A stretch of DNA of 13,850 nt from Methyloglobulus sp. (GCA_013140405.1 JABFSV010000382.1:1-13850); one strand, 5' to 3'; shown: positions 1 to 8,163, counted from the first letter of the stretch. Notes: generated from the sequence alone by a model not told the origin. Made by a program: numbers and translations.

Positions 1-270
1 CGGTTTTTGCGGGAAATTCCTGCGGAGTGTATCCAGGAAGTCAGGATGCGGGCTACGGTTAGTCGTCCGCAAGCAACAGCAAAACCTATTGATCTAATAG
101 CGCAGGGCAGACAATTTAAACTTGGGCAGAGAGTGGGTCACTCCAAATTTGGCGAAGGCGTGGTGTTACAAATGGAAGGGGAAGGCGCACAAGAACGGGC
201 GCAGATTAACTTCAAACAGGCTGGGGTTAAGTGGCTTATGTTGAGTTATGCCCAGTTGGAAGCTTTGTAA
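1..270 (+). CDS. uvrD: DNA helicase II UvrD, C-terminal end (partial)
   Basis: This is the last ~89 residues of a superfamily 1 helicase that unwinds DNA in nucleotide excision and mismatch repair. The frame is open to the left edge of the window, so the start lies outside. What is visible is the family's C-terminal tail: an RFLREIPAECI segment followed by EVRMRATVSRP, then a variable linker and the compact end module KLGQRVGHSKFGEG, with GVKWLMLSYAQLEAL at the terminus. E. coli UvrD has the same order (RF..E.P.E.VEEVR, KLGQRV.H.KFGEG, G.KWL...YA.LE), and this Tudor-like end module distinguishes UvrD from Rep. All helicase motor motifs lie upstream and cannot be checked. The stop codon is TAA at 268-270, inside one arm of an AT-rich inverted repeat. 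The gene converges on the small membrane-protein gene at 307-615. Confidence 0.95.
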   Translation, partial: RFLREIPAECIQEVRMRATVSRPQATAKPIDLIAQGRQFKLGQRVGHSKFGEGVVLQMEGEGAQERAQINFKQAGVKWLMLSYAQLEAL

Positions 271-297
271 GTAACAGATTTTTATTTTTACTTACAA
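265..297. terminator. AT-rich inverted repeat between convergent genes
   Basis: A perfect 10-bp inverted repeat, TTGTAAGTAA (265-274) and TTACTTACAA (288-297), flanks a T-rich 13-nt loop. One arm contains the uvrD stop codon and the other lies just past the stop of the converging gene. The position suits a bidirectional transcription end, but the stem is AT-rich and no clean T tract follows it, so it is a weak candidate. Confidence 0.4.
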
Positions 298-306
298 TGC
301 CTTAAT

Positions 307-615
307 TTAGTGATGATACTTAAAAAATGTATTTAATACAAACCAAATCTTTGTGAATACATCCACTAAGAGATTTTCGACAAGCAAGAATCCCAGCAGA
401 GCCACAATGCCAGTGAACCACAATACTAATTCAAAAGATAACGAAAGATCGATACTTATTCTTCTTGAGATTTTTAGGCCAATAATTAACCATAATAAAC
501 ATCCGGTTATAAAGGCAAACAAGCCAGAAAGAAAAGCCACACCAAACCTGTCGGTTAATGTAACTATTTCTTTTTTTTGAGCCTGGGACTTATTGGGCTT
601 TATGAATAACACCAA
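307..615 (-). CDS. small two-helix membrane protein, unknown function
   Basis: I do not recognise the family. The 102-residue product has a short basic N-terminus (KPNKSQAQKKE) and two strongly hydrophobic stretches at about residues 25-47 and 61-84. They are separated by a charged turn (KISRR, 48-52), and the tail is hydrophobic with few charges. This predicts a small inner-membrane protein with both ends on the same side. The start is uncertain: the longest reading begins at TTG (613-615), a GTG follows immediately (610-612), and neither has a clear ribosome binding site. It follows pykA on the same strand about 105 bp downstream, across a palindromic spacer, so co-transcription is uncertain. 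The opposite strand has a shorter open frame without recognisable features, and the helix pattern favours the minus strand. Moderate confidence that it is a real gene. Confidence 0.55.
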   Translation of the reverse strand: MVLFIKPNKSQAQKKEIVTLTDRFGVAFLSGLFAFITGCLLWLIIGLKISRRISIDLSLSFELVLWFTGIVALLGFLLVENLLVDVFTKIWFVLNTFFKYHH

Positions 616-666
616 ACAATGGATAGATAGACAGAAGAGCTAGGCGCATTCCATGCACCTACATCA

Positions 667-702
667 TTGAATCGTTCCCACATCGGCGTAGGAACGATTC
701 AA
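667..702. repeat. perfect 12-bp inverted repeat downstream of pykA
   Basis: TTGAATCGTTCC (667-678) and GGAACGATTCAA (691-702) form a perfect 12-bp stem with a 12-nt loop. A second small palindrome, CAATTAT (700-706) with ATAATTG (712-718), overlaps its edge next to the pykA stop codon. The hairpin lies 20-55 nt past pykA, where a transcription end is expected, but no T tract follows it on the minus strand. The loop and left flank (GCATTCCATGCAC at about 643-655) recall dispersed palindromes built on CGTTCCCAC/GTGGGAACG that I associate with proteobacterial genomes. That family assignment is inference. Confidence 0.6.
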
Positions 703-720
703 TTATTTGAGATAATTGAA

Positions 721-2169
721 TTAAGGTGTCAAACCTTGCCCAACAACAATCACCTTAAGCGCATTGGTGCCACCTTTAACGCCTGTTAAATCGCCTTTGG
801 TGATGATGAATTTGTCACCATCTTTGGCGAGATTCCATTTTCTTAATTCCCTTACGACATCCCGATTCACTTCGGCATGGTCGTGCTTTTCGTCAATTTT
901 ATGGCAGATAGGGAACACACCACGGAACAAAGTGACCCGCCCCAGCGTTTCTTCTGAGCTGCTCATTGCAAAAATGGATATGCCTGAACTGATCCGTGAC
1001 ATCCACAAAGGCGTTGAGCCGGATTCGGTCAATGCCACAATACCTTTGATTTTGGTGTGGTTTGCCATGTACATGGCAGACATTGCTATCGCTTCGTCAT
1101 CACGTTCAAATTGAATATTCACACGGTGATCGGAAACACGGACAATACTCTGCTTTTCTGCTTCCAGACAGATCCTATTCATCGCTTCGACAGCTTTAAT
1201 CGGATGTTTTCCTGATGCGGTTTCTGCGGATAACATGATGGCATCAGTGCCGTCGTAAACCGCATTGGCAACATCAAACACCTCAGCGCGAGTAGGGATC
1301 GGGTTGTCGATCATCGACTCCATCATCTGTGTCGCGGTAATCGCAACGCGGTTGAGTTCCCGTGTGCGTTTGATCAAAAGTTTTTGTACAGCGGGCAGGT
1401 TGGCGTCTCCAATTTCAACACCCAAGTCGCCCCGTGCAACCATTACAGCATCGGATGCCAGGATGATTTCATCCATAACATCTGGCACTATCGCTTCCGC
1501 TCGTTCAACTTTAGCGACAATACCCGCATGGCAACCTGCGGCTATTAGCAAACGGCGGGCTTCATGCAAGTCTTCCGCAGTCCGTGGAAAAGAGATCGCC
1601 ACATAATCGCACCTCATGAGTGCAATAGTCTTGATGTCTTCTTTGTCTTTTTCGGTTAACGCAGCCGCAGAAAGGCCACCGCCCAAAAGGTTAATCCCCT
1701 TGTTGTTTGACAGGTCGCCACCCACTGCTACCGTGCAATTAACCCGCATGTTCTCAACATTGACGACATCAAGTACGATGCGGCCATCATCCAGAAGCAA
1801 CCGACTTCCCGGCCTTACTTCTAACGCCAGCGGTTCGTAAGTGATACCGACTTGGGTGTTGTCGCCAACTAATGGATCAAGGTTGATATCCAAGGCAAAA
1901 TCCTGGCCTTCTTTCAGGAACACCTTGGTGTCCTTAAAACGGGCTATACGAATTTTAGGGCCTTGGAGATCGGCGAGAATACCCACTCGCCGCCCAGCTT
2001 TTTGGCTAAGTTCCCTGATCGTTTTAGCCCTGTCGATGTGATCTTGGGCTGAACCATGCGAGAAGTTCATACGAACAACATCAACTCCCGCGTTTATTAA
2101 TTCTTCAAGGATGCCGGGTTTATCCGTGGCAGGCCCAAGTGTCGCTAAAATTTTGGTTCTTCTTAACAT
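721..2169 (-). CDS. pykA: pyruvate kinase, PykA type
   Basis: Converts phosphoenolpyruvate and ADP to pyruvate and ATP, the last step of glycolysis, in the cytoplasm. The 482 residues match the length of E. coli PykA (about 480). Visible motifs are TKILATLGPAT (5-15), VRMNFSHG (32-39, substrate-binding R33, N35 and S37), DLQGPKIR (67-74) at the start of the B domain, and SFPR (193-196). They continue with AKVERAEA (219-226, catalytic Lys220 and metal ligand Glu222), MVARGDLGVEIG (243-254) and the ITATQMMESM segment (277-286). The C-terminal allosteric domain runs from about 350. The SFPR sequence and the general run favour the PykA (type II) branch over PykF. Transcription comes from gap, 46 nt upstream on the same strand, so the two probably form a glycolytic operon. 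The ATG start gives the expected RRTKI N-terminus, although its ribosome binding site is weak. Confidence 0.97.
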   Translation of the reverse strand: MLRRTKILATLGPATDKPGILEELINAGVDVVRMNFSHGSAQDHIDRAKTIRELSQKAGRRVGILADLQGPKIRIARFKDTKVFLKEGQDFALDINLDPLVGDNTQVGITYEPLALEVRPGSRLLLDDGRIVLDVVNVENMRVNCTVAVGGDLSNNKGINLLGGGLSAAALTEKDKEDIKTIALMRCDYVAISFPRTAEDLHEARRLLIAAGCHAGIVAKVERAEAIVPDVMDEIILASDAVMVARGDLGVEIGDANLPAVQKLLIKRTRELNRVAITATQMMESMIDNPIPTRAEVFDVANAVYDGTDAIMLSAETASGKHPIKAVEAMNRICLEAEKQSIVRVSDHRVNIQFERDDEAIAMSAMYMANHTKIKGIVALTESGSTPLWMSRISSGISIFAMSSSEETLGRVTLFRGVFPICHKIDEKHDHAEVNRDVVRELRKWNLAKDGDKFIITKGDLTGVKGGTNALKVIVVGQGLTP

Positions 2170-2215
2170 TAGTTGCTTATCAGTTTTATAGGGTAAGTTG
2201 TTATTTTGCGTTTAA

Positions 2216-3229
2216 CTATTTGGCATTAACCAAGGCAACAGTCGTGTCCAACATGCGGTTTGAGAAGCCCCATTCGTTGTCATACCAGGACAATACTTTT
2301 ACTTGATTGCCATCAAGCACTTTAGTTAAACCAGCTTCGTAAATAGAAGAGGCAGGGTTGTGGTTGAAGTCTGATGAAACCAGTGGTTTGTCATTGACTT
2401 CCAGAATGCCTTTTAAGAAACCATTGGATGCGTCCCTGAGAACTTGGTCGATTTCTTCTTTAGTGGTTGCTCGCGCTGATTCGAAGGTTAAATCAACGAT
2501 TGAGACGTTGATGGTTGGTACGCGCATCGCGAAACCGTCCAATTTGCCTGCCAATTCAGGCAATACCAAACCTACCGCCGCCGCCGCACCAGTTTTGGTT
2601 GGGATCATTGATTGAGTTGCTGAACGGGCACGGTGCAAATCGCTGTGGAATACGTCAGTCAATACTTGGTCATTGGTGTATGAGTGGATGGTGGTCATCA
2701 AACCTTTTTTTACACCAATCACGTCATGCAAGGCTTTAACCAAAGGAGCCAAACAGTTGGTGGTGCATGAAGCGTTAGAGATAACGGTATCAGTTGCTTT
2801 CAAAGTATTGTGGTTAACACCAAACACGATGGTGCCATCGACATCGTTGCCACCTGGCGCAGAGATAATCACTTTTTTAGCGCCAGCTGCAATATGCGCG
2901 GACGCTTTCGCTTTGCTGGTGAACAAACCAGTACATTCATGGACAACGTCTATGCCTAATTCGCCCCAAGGCAATTTAGAAGGATCACGTTCTGAGAAAA
3001 CTCTGATTTTATCGCCATTGATGACGATGTAATCGCCGTCAACGCCTACTTCAAACGGAAATTTACCATGTACTGTGTCGTATTGAGTCAGGTGGGCATT
3101 GGTATTGGTATCGCCCAAGTCGTTGACCGCAACAATTTGAATTTCGTTGGTGCGACCTGATTCGTAAAGTGCGCGGATAATATTACGACCAATACGGCCA
3201 TAACCGTTAATGGCAACTTTAATAGGCAT
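2216..3229 (-). CDS. gap: glyceraldehyde-3-phosphate dehydrogenase, type I
   Basis: Phosphorylating dehydrogenase that interconverts glyceraldehyde 3-phosphate and 1,3-bisphosphoglycerate. The 337-residue length is typical. The NAD-binding fold opens with [10 protein letters not shown] (7-16). NDL at 36-38 supplies the acidic Asp37 expected for NAD rather than NADP preference (inference). The active-site segment [12 protein letters not shown] places the catalytic cysteine at 155, and IHSYTNDQ places the general-base histidine at 182. The substrate-binding and C-terminal segments [12 protein letters not shown] and [17 protein letters not shown] are intact. The HSYTNDQ version resembles the GapB-like branch of proteobacterial enzymes. 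Erythrose-4-phosphate dehydrogenase (Epd) is a relative, but the catalytic-loop sequence fits GAPDH better. The ATG has a good GGAGAG ribosome binding site, and a sigma70-like promoter lies about 65-95 bp upstream. pykA follows after 46 nt. Confidence 0.95.
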   Translation of the reverse strand: MPIKVAINGYGRIGRNIIRALYESGRTNEIQIVAVNDLGDTNTNAHLTQYDTVHGKFPFEVGVDGDYIVINGDKIRVFSERDPSKLPWGELGIDVVHECTGLFTSKAKASAHIAAGAKKVIISAPGGNDVDGTIVFGVNHNTLKATDTVISNASCTTNCLAPLVKALHDVIGVKKGLMTTIHSYTNDQVLTDVFHSDLHRARSATQSMIPTKTGAAAAVGLVLPELAGKLDGFAMRVPTINVSIVDLTFESARATTKEEIDQVLRDASNGFLKGILEVNDKPLVSSDFNHNPASSIYEAGLTKVLDGNQVKVLSWYDNEWGFSNRMLDTTVALVNAK

Positions 3230-3294
3230 TGAGACTCTCCAGAATGATTAGACGATGGGTTGTACAGAAACCTTAAACTTCTGTAAATCGTTTT

Positions 3295-3323
3295 ATTATA
3301 CAAAAAACGGGGTATTTCGTCTA
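3295..3323 (-). promoter_or_regulatory. predicted sigma70 promoter for gap-pykA
   Basis: Read on the minus strand, TAGACG (-35, 3318-3323; four of six matches to TTGACA) is followed after exactly 17 bp by a perfect TATAAT (-10, 3295-3300). Transcription would begin near 3288, giving a leader of about 58 nt before the gap ATG and its GGAGAG site. The leader contains a short inverted repeat (ACAGAA 3264-3269, TTCTGT 3279-3284). The sequence sits in the 171-bp space between yheS and gap, so glycolytic transcription need not depend on yheS. Confidence 0.65.
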
Positions 3324-3400
3324 TGTCCAAAAATCGAGGGCTTAGAACAAAATACGTAATGGATACAGAATCCTTATAAAAACTAATTTGTGCGCTCACA

Positions 3401-5290
3401 TTATTCCACTTTAGCGGACTCAAGGCGTTCTTCTGCTGCCATCCAATCTGCTTCGGCGAGATCCAGCGCCTTATCAACTTCGGCTTTTCGGGCCAACAGC
3501 TTTTTTAACTTGTCTTTTTCCGATTCGGAATACAGCGCGGAATCAGCCAGTTCGGCCTCCAATCTACGCTGTTCATTATGGTATTTTTCTACCGCTTGCT
3601 CCGCTTTTTTTAACGCATCCAGCAAGGGTTTCTGCCTTTGCCTAAAGTCAGCTTCCAGTTTTCGCTGGTCTTTACGTGAAACTGTGGCGGTTAACTCATC
3701 TGCCGCTTTCTCATCACCCTTCTTACGCTCCGCCAGCCATAGCCGATAATCGTCAAGATCGCCATCGAACGGCTGTGCTTTGCCTTCGCCTACCAATAAA
3801 AATCGGTCGGTTACCGTCCGTAACAAGTGCCGATCATGCGAAACCAAAATAATCGCACCCTGATAATCCTGTAATGCAACACTCAAGGCGTGGCGCATTT
3901 CCAGATCAAGATGATTAGTCGGCTCATCCAATAACAGCAAATTGGGATTTTTATAGACCAGCAACGCCAATACCAACCGGGCTTTTTCGCCACCAGAAAA
4001 TGGCTTCACAGCTTCTAGCACCTTATCACCTTGAAAATCAAACCCGCCCAGAAAATTACGCAGCTCTTTTTCGGTGGCTTTTTGGTCTATTCTTTGCAAA
4101 TGCCGCAAGGGGCTTTCATCCAGCCGCAATTGCTCCAGTTGATGCTGGGCAAAATAACCGATATTGAGCGCCTCTGCTTCAAGCCGCGTTCCCGACAAGG
4201 GTTGCATATCGCCAGCCAGGACTTTAATCAAACTGGATTTACCCGCACCATTTGGCCCCAACAGGCCAATCCGATCACCGGGAGATATAGACAAAGTGGC
4301 TTCCTGGATCACTTTGGTTTGTCCATAGCCGATGTCAACCTTATCCAATTTCAACAGCGGATTTTGCATCCTTCCTGGTTTGGGAAAGCTAAAATCAAAC
4401 GGCGAATCGACATGCGCCATTGCGATAACTTCCATGCGTTCCAATGCTTTGATCCGGCTTTGTGCTTGTCGTGCCTTAGTCGCCTGAGCTTTGAAGCGGT
4501 CAACAAAACTTTGGATATGGGCAATTTCCCGCTGCTGCTTTAGAAACGCGGACTGCTGCTGCGCCAATTTTTCCGCCCGCATTTTTTCAAACGCGGAATA
4601 ATTACCAGTGTAAATGTCCACTTTGTTTTGCTCGATGTGGACGATATGCGTTGCGATAGTATCCAGAAAATCGCGGTCATGCGAGATCAGCAGCAACGTC
4701 CCATCGTATTTACACAACCAGTCTTGCAACCAAATTACCGCGTCCAAATCCAAGTGGTTGGTCGGCTCGTCCAACATCAACACATCAGAACGGCACATCA
4801 ACGCCTGAGCCAGATTAAGCCGCATCCGCCAACCGCCGGAAAATGAATTCACGGCATTTTTTTCCTGCTCTGGCTTGAAGCCTAAACCGTTCATCAACCG
4901 TGCGGCTTTCGCTTGCGCGGTGTAACCGCCAATGGTGTCGAGTGTGGCATGAAGTTCGGCTTGCTTTAAACCGTCATGGGCAATTTCCGCAGCTTGCAAC
5001 TGCTGCTGTAAGCGCCTTAACTCCCTATCGCCATCCATGATGTAATCAATCGCAGAAGAAGATACGGCAGGTGTTTCTTGCGCCACATGCGCCATCTCAA
5101 GCCCTGGAGGCAAAGAGAAATCGCCCTCATCCAGGTGCAGTTCATTCCTGATCAAGGCAAATAAACTGGATTTACCCGCGCCATTGGCTCCGGTAAAACC
5201 CACTTTTTGCCCTTTATGGATAGTAAATGACGCATTGGCGAACAGCACCCGTGCGCCACGGCGCAGGGCTATGTTTTTAAAATTCAACAT
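3401..5290 (-). CDS. yheS: ABC-F family ATPase YheS
   Basis: A duplicated ATP-binding-cassette protein without membrane segments. ABC-F proteins bind the ribosomal E site and rescue or regulate translating ribosomes. The 629 residues compare with about 637 in E. coli YheS. Domain 1 has Walker A GANGAGKSS (34-42), signature FSGGWRMRL (150-158) and Walker B LMLDEPTNHLDLD (171-183). The charged, alanine/glutamine-rich linker at about 235-300 corresponds to the arm that contacts P-site tRNA. Domain 2 has Walker A GPNGAGKSS (345-353), signature FSGGEKARL (431-439) and Walker B LLLLDEPTNHLDLE (451-464). A lysine/glutamate-rich coiled coil occupies about 540-625. The near word-for-word match of QSRIKALERMEVIA and GYFAQHQLE to YheS makes this member more likely than Uup or EttA. 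The gene stands alone between ntrC (163 bp upstream) and gap. The ATG has no obvious ribosome binding site. Confidence 0.95.
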   Translation of the reverse strand: MLNFKNIALRRGARVLFANASFTIHKGQKVGFTGANGAGKSSLFALIRNELHLDEGDFSLPPGLEMAHVAQETPAVSSSAIDYIMDGDRELRRLQQQLQAAEIAHDGLKQAELHATLDTIGGYTAQAKAARLMNGLGFKPEQEKNAVNSFSGGWRMRLNLAQALMCRSDVLMLDEPTNHLDLDAVIWLQDWLCKYDGTLLLISHDRDFLDTIATHIVHIEQNKVDIYTGNYSAFEKMRAEKLAQQQSAFLKQQREIAHIQSFVDRFKAQATKARQAQSRIKALERMEVIAMAHVDSPFDFSFPKPGRMQNPLLKLDKVDIGYGQTKVIQEATLSISPGDRIGLLGPNGAGKSSLIKVLAGDMQPLSGTRLEAEALNIGYFAQHQLEQLRLDESPLRHLQRIDQKATEKELRNFLGGFDFQGDKVLEAVKPFSGGEKARLVLALLVYKNPNLLLLDEPTNHLDLEMRHALSVALQDYQGAIILVSHDRHLLRTVTDRFLLVGEGKAQPFDGDLDDYRLWLAERKKGDEKAADELTATVSRKDQRKLEADFRQRQKPLLDALKKAEQAVEKYHNEQRRLEAELADSALYSESEKDKLKKLLARKAEVDKALDLAEADWMAAEERLESAKVE

Positions 5291-5453
5291 GGTAAAAGTG
5301 TCAGGGTCGATACAGTAAATCGGATATTGTATTGGGATTTATGCCATTACAAAAATTGCGGCTCGAAATAGCACCGCTATATTACGCCATCGCTACCTTT
5401 CCTTACGATCTATTCTGCTTTCAACCTCGCCGCAATAAATGAATATTTGATAC

Positions 5454-6887
5454 CTATTCCTCGATACTGAGCTCCTTGATCTTGCGCGTCAACGTGTTCC
5501 TGCCATAGCCTAATAAAAGCGCAGCCTCGTGCCGCCTTCCACGGGTAAAGTCCAAAGCGGCTTTGATTAAGATGCTTTCCACAATGGGGATAGTTTGTTT
5601 GGCTACATCGCTGTGGCTGGATGCACCAGATTGGGCGCGCTTGACGAGCTGCTGGTCGATCCAGTTTCTTAGTGAGAACTCCCAATCGGTTTCAGAATGT
5701 TCTTTTTCCTGTGCAGTAGTCAACAATTCAGGCGGCAAATCATGCAGATGGATTTCCCTTCCTGATGCCATCACGGTCAGCCAACGGCAACTGTTCTCCA
5801 ATTGCCGGACGTTCCCAGGCCATTCCAATGCACTCAAAAACTCTTCTGCTTCCGGTGTCAATAATTTGACCTCGGTGTTAAGCTCCTGTGCGGCTTGTGT
5901 CAGAAAATGCCGTAGCAATAAAGGGATGTCTTGTTTGCGTTCCCGTAGTGGTGGGATGTGGATACGGATCACGTTTAATCGGTGAAATAAATCTTCCCGA
6001 AAACGGCCTTGCTCAACCAGCACTTCAAGATTTTGGTGGGTGGCGGCAATAATACGGACATCCACTTTTACCGCTGTATGCCCACCGACCGGATAAAATT
6101 CGCCATCAGCAAGCACCCTCAACAAGCGGGTTTGCAGCTCTGCGGGCATATCGCCGATTTCGTCCAAGAACAGCGTGCCACCGTTAGCTTGTTCAAAACG
6201 GCCAGACCGTCGGGCTTGTGCGCCAGTAAAAGAGCCTTTCTCATGACCAAACAATTCGGATTCCATCAGATCTTTTGGGATGGCTGCCATATTAAGGGCA
6301 ATGAATGGCTTTTGGGTTCTGGGGCTGTGCCGATGCAGCGCTTTGGCAACCAGCTCTTTTCCTGTTCCTGATTCACCGTTGATAAGGACGGTGATGTGGG
6401 ATCGCGCTAACCGTCCGATGGCACGAAACACTTCCTGCATGGCAGGTGCCGCACCTATAATTTCCGGCGTTACGGCAAGCGTAGCGGGTTCTTTTTGCTC
6501 ATCCGACCTGAGCCGCCTGCCATGTAAGACAGCGCGATGGGCTAAGTCTACGACTTCCTTAATATCGAAGGGTTTGGGCAGGTATTCAAACGCACCACCG
6601 TGAAATGCGGAAACCGCGCTTTCCAGGTCAGAGTGAGCCGTCATGACGATTACTGGCAACTCAGGGTGGCTTTTTTGGATTTTATCCAGCAATTGCAAGC
6701 CATCCATGCCCGGCATCCGTATGTCCGTAATCAAGGCATCTGGCGTATCAGTATCCAGGGCATCCAACAAATCCCTCGCGGCGGAAAAATTTCGGGTACT
6801 AATGTCCGCCTTTTGCAATGCCTTTTCCACGACCCAGCGGATAGATTTGTCGTCATCAACTATCCAGACAGTTTCAGGCTTGCTCAT
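5454..6887 (-). CDS. glnG: nitrogen regulation response regulator NtrC
   Basis: Sigma54-dependent activator (NtrC, also glnG) that switches on nitrogen-assimilation genes when phosphorylated by NtrB. The 477 residues form three domains. The receiver (about 5-120) has acidic pocket D11/D12, phosphoacceptor D55 in [11 protein letters not shown]83 and K105. The AAA+ domain has Walker A GESGTGKE (171-178), the sigma54-contacting loop GSFTGA (218-223, a serine variant of GAFTGA), Walker [13 protein letters not shown] (236-247) and an arginine-rich [14 protein letters not shown] segment. A Fis-type helix-turn-helix ends the protein (about 437-474, with [14 protein letters not shown]). I chose the ATG at 6885-6887 because AAGGAG lies 8 nt before it. 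A GTG 18 nt further upstream would place this ribosome binding site inside the gene. It begins 18 nt after the ntrB stop, so the two are one operon. Confidence 0.97.
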   Translation of the reverse strand: MSKPETVWIVDDDKSIRWVVEKALQKADISTRNFSAARDLLDALDTDTPDALITDIRMPGMDGLQLLDKIQKSHPELPVIVMTAHSDLESAVSAFHGGAFEYLPKPFDIKEVVDLAHRAVLHGRRLRSDEQKEPATLAVTPEIIGAAPAMQEVFRAIGRLARSHITVLINGESGTGKELVAKALHRHSPRTQKPFIALNMAAIPKDLMESELFGHEKGSFTGAQARRSGRFEQANGGTLFLDEIGDMPAELQTRLLRVLADGEFYPVGGHTAVKVDVRIIAATHQNLEVLVEQGRFREDLFHRLNVIRIHIPPLRERKQDIPLLLRHFLTQAAQELNTEVKLLTPEAEEFLSALEWPGNVRQLENSCRWLTVMASGREIHLHDLPPELLTTAQEKEHSETDWEFSLRNWIDQQLVKRAQSGASSHSDVAKQTIPIVESILIKAALDFTRGRRHEAALLLGYGRNTLTRKIKELSIEE

Positions 6888-6905
6888 TGCTGGTTCTCCT
6901 TGCAC

Positions 6906-7940
6906 TTAGATGGGTAAAATAATCGAAAAAACCGTATTGCCTGGTTCACTATGGCATTCAATCAGCCCGTTATGTTGGTTAATCAACGATTGGGCTATAG
7001 ACAACCCCAAACCCGTGCCGTCGGCACGGCCAGTAATCATCGGGTAAAAAATCCGCTCCATAATGTCGGGGTCAATGCCCGAACCATTGTCGATAACATC
7101 CACTTTTACGGCCAGCTTATGGTGCTGACGGCCTATGGGCTGGTTTCTCTGGATTCGGGTTTTTAGGATAATCGTACCGTTGCCCTCCAGCGCTTGCACC
7201 GCATTTTTAACGATATTCAACACCGCTTGGATCAACAAGTCGCGGTCTGCCCGAATGTCGGGAATGCTCGGGTCATAATCGCAAATCATACTGAGGCTAC
7301 CCGAAGACTCCGCCTCTACCAATTGCCTGACGCGCTCCAAAACCTCGTGGACATTAATCACCTTAAAATCAGGTGGTTTGTTCGGGCCTAACAATTTGTC
7401 CATCAACCCCTGCAATCGGTCAGATTCCGCAATAATGATCTGGGTATATTCTTTAAGGTCAGGATCAGCAAGTTCTAGGTTTAACAATTGGGCTGCGCCA
7501 CGCAATCCCCCCAAGGGGTTTTTAATTTCATGAGCGAGTCCCCTGACCAGTAATCTGGCGGTATTTTGCTGGCTTAACAGTTGCTCTTCCTTGGAAATAC
7601 GCAGATGATTATCGACCCGTTGCAGTTCAACCAAAATTTCGTCCACCCTGTCATCAACCATCAAGGGCGTAGCACATAAGTTGACGGTAAAGCTTTGCCC
7701 CATGCGTTCCAAAATAAGCTCCCTATCGACTAAAGATTCCGCCATGCCTAAACATTGCTGCAAGTTAATCAACAAAGCCGAATCAGAAAACTTGAACAGA
7801 TCGACCGCATTGACGCCAACCAGATGGCGGGCGCTATCCGCAAGCAGGATTTCCCCTGCTGTATTAACGTAAATAAGGTTTAAATCACTGTTGAATAACA
7901 AGGCAGCAGTATTTAGATGGTCAAGTATACGTTTGAACAT
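6906..7940 (-). CDS. glnL: nitrogen regulation sensor kinase NtrB
   Basis: Cytoplasmic histidine kinase/phosphatase (NtrB, also glnL) that, under PII control, sets NtrC phosphorylation according to nitrogen status. With the ATG start the product has 344 residues, close to E. coli NtrB (about 349). An N-terminal PAS domain (about 5-110, LNTAALLFNSDLNLIYVN) is followed by the H-box GLAHEIKNPLGGLRGAAQLL with phospho-accepting His137. The catalytic domain has the N-box VLNIVKNAVQAL (Asn246), the G1 box DNGSGI (284-289) and the G2 box GTGLGL (308-313). There are no transmembrane helices, as expected. A TTG three codons upstream would add MKN; the ATG is preferred as the stronger codon, although neither has a clear ribosome binding site. 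ntrC follows after 18 nt. The 317-bp region upstream carries sigma54 and NtrC-type sites. Confidence 0.96.
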   Translation of the reverse strand: MFKRILDHLNTAALLFNSDLNLIYVNTAGEILLADSARHLVGVNAVDLFKFSDSALLINLQQCLGMAESLVDRELILERMGQSFTVNLCATPLMVDDRVDEILVELQRVDNHLRISKEEQLLSQQNTARLLVRGLAHEIKNPLGGLRGAAQLLNLELADPDLKEYTQIIIAESDRLQGLMDKLLGPNKPPDFKVINVHEVLERVRQLVEAESSGSLSMICDYDPSIPDIRADRDLLIQAVLNIVKNAVQALEGNGTIILKTRIQRNQPIGRQHHKLAVKVDVIDNGSGIDPDIMERIFYPMITGRADGTGLGLSIAQSLINQHNGLIECHSEPGNTVFSIILPI

Positions 7941-7994
7941 GTTTTTCAAATCGGACGTTGTAAAAAGAGGGCTATAGAAGGCATATAAAGATTA

Positions 7995-8011
7995 AGCAAT
8001 TTACAGGCCAG
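7995..8011 (-). promoter_or_regulatory. predicted sigma54 (-24/-12) promoter of ntrBC
   Basis: On the minus strand, CTGGCCTGTAAATTGCT matches the sigma54 consensus YTGGCACG-N4-TTGCW at both invariant elements. GG is at 8008-8009 and GC at 7996-7997, with the required 10-bp interval. TGGC, the last G of the -24 block, TTGC and the terminal W all match; two inner positions (A and C of GGCACG) differ. Transcription would start near 7984, about 44 nt before the ntrB ATG. Sigma54 promoters need an enhancer-bound AAA+ activator, and NtrC-type sites lie 120-180 bp upstream. Confidence 0.75.
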
Positions 8012-8104
8012 TTTTATGGAAATGTGCTTTTATTGGCTAAGCGATTTAATTTTTTTGTAATCGGCTGATTTAAGTCAAATTTCATCAAAGCCAACAAAAT
8101 AAAA

Positions 8105-8121
8105 CGCACCAAATTAGTAAA
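8105..8121. promoter_or_regulatory. possible NtrC binding site 2 (weak)
   Basis: CGCACCAAATTAGTAAA keeps the left half-site GCACCA in full but only the inner part (GT) of the right half. Its centre is 42 bp, close to four helical turns, from site 1 and about 129 bp upstream of the predicted start. Paired, in-phase NtrC sites of unequal strength are the normal enhancer design, which is why I list it despite the weak right half. Confidence 0.4.
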
Positions 8122-8146
8122 CTGAAAATACTGGAAACAATCTTAA

Positions 8147-8163
8147 TGCACCATTATAGTGCG
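8147..8163. promoter_or_regulatory. predicted NtrC binding site 1 (strong)
   Basis: TGCACCATTATAGTGCG has the dyad TGCAC-N7-GTGC(A/G). This is the form and spacing of known NtrC sites, such as the glnA enhancer of enteric bacteria (TGCAC-N7-GTGCA), with one mismatch at the last base. A further GCAC (8167-8170) makes an additional short palindrome with the right half. The centre is about 171 bp upstream of the predicted sigma54 start, a usual enhancer distance. Confidence 0.65.

Noticed and set aside
353..580. Plus-strand open frame of 75 codons opposite the small membrane-protein gene
   Set aside because: Low-complexity, polar product with no recognisable pattern; the minus-strand frame has two coherent hydrophobic helices.
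4031..4543. Plus-strand open frame of 170 codons inside yheS
   Set aside because: Lies fully antisense to a well-conserved ABC-F gene; the product has no domain pattern.
5326..5331. Minus-strand TACAAT as a -10 box for yheS
   Set aside because: The best -35 candidate (TTGTAA) is only 15 bp away, so no promoter of acceptable spacing can be supported.
5354..5377. GCGG/CCGC hairpin with AATTTTTG as terminator of ntrBC
   Set aside because: The stem is only four to five base pairs; too weak to list as a feature.
6888..6905. Upstream GTG start for ntrC adding six residues
   Set aside because: It would place the AAGGAG ribosome binding site inside the coding region; the ATG at 6885-6887 is correctly spaced from it and matches NtrC N-termini.
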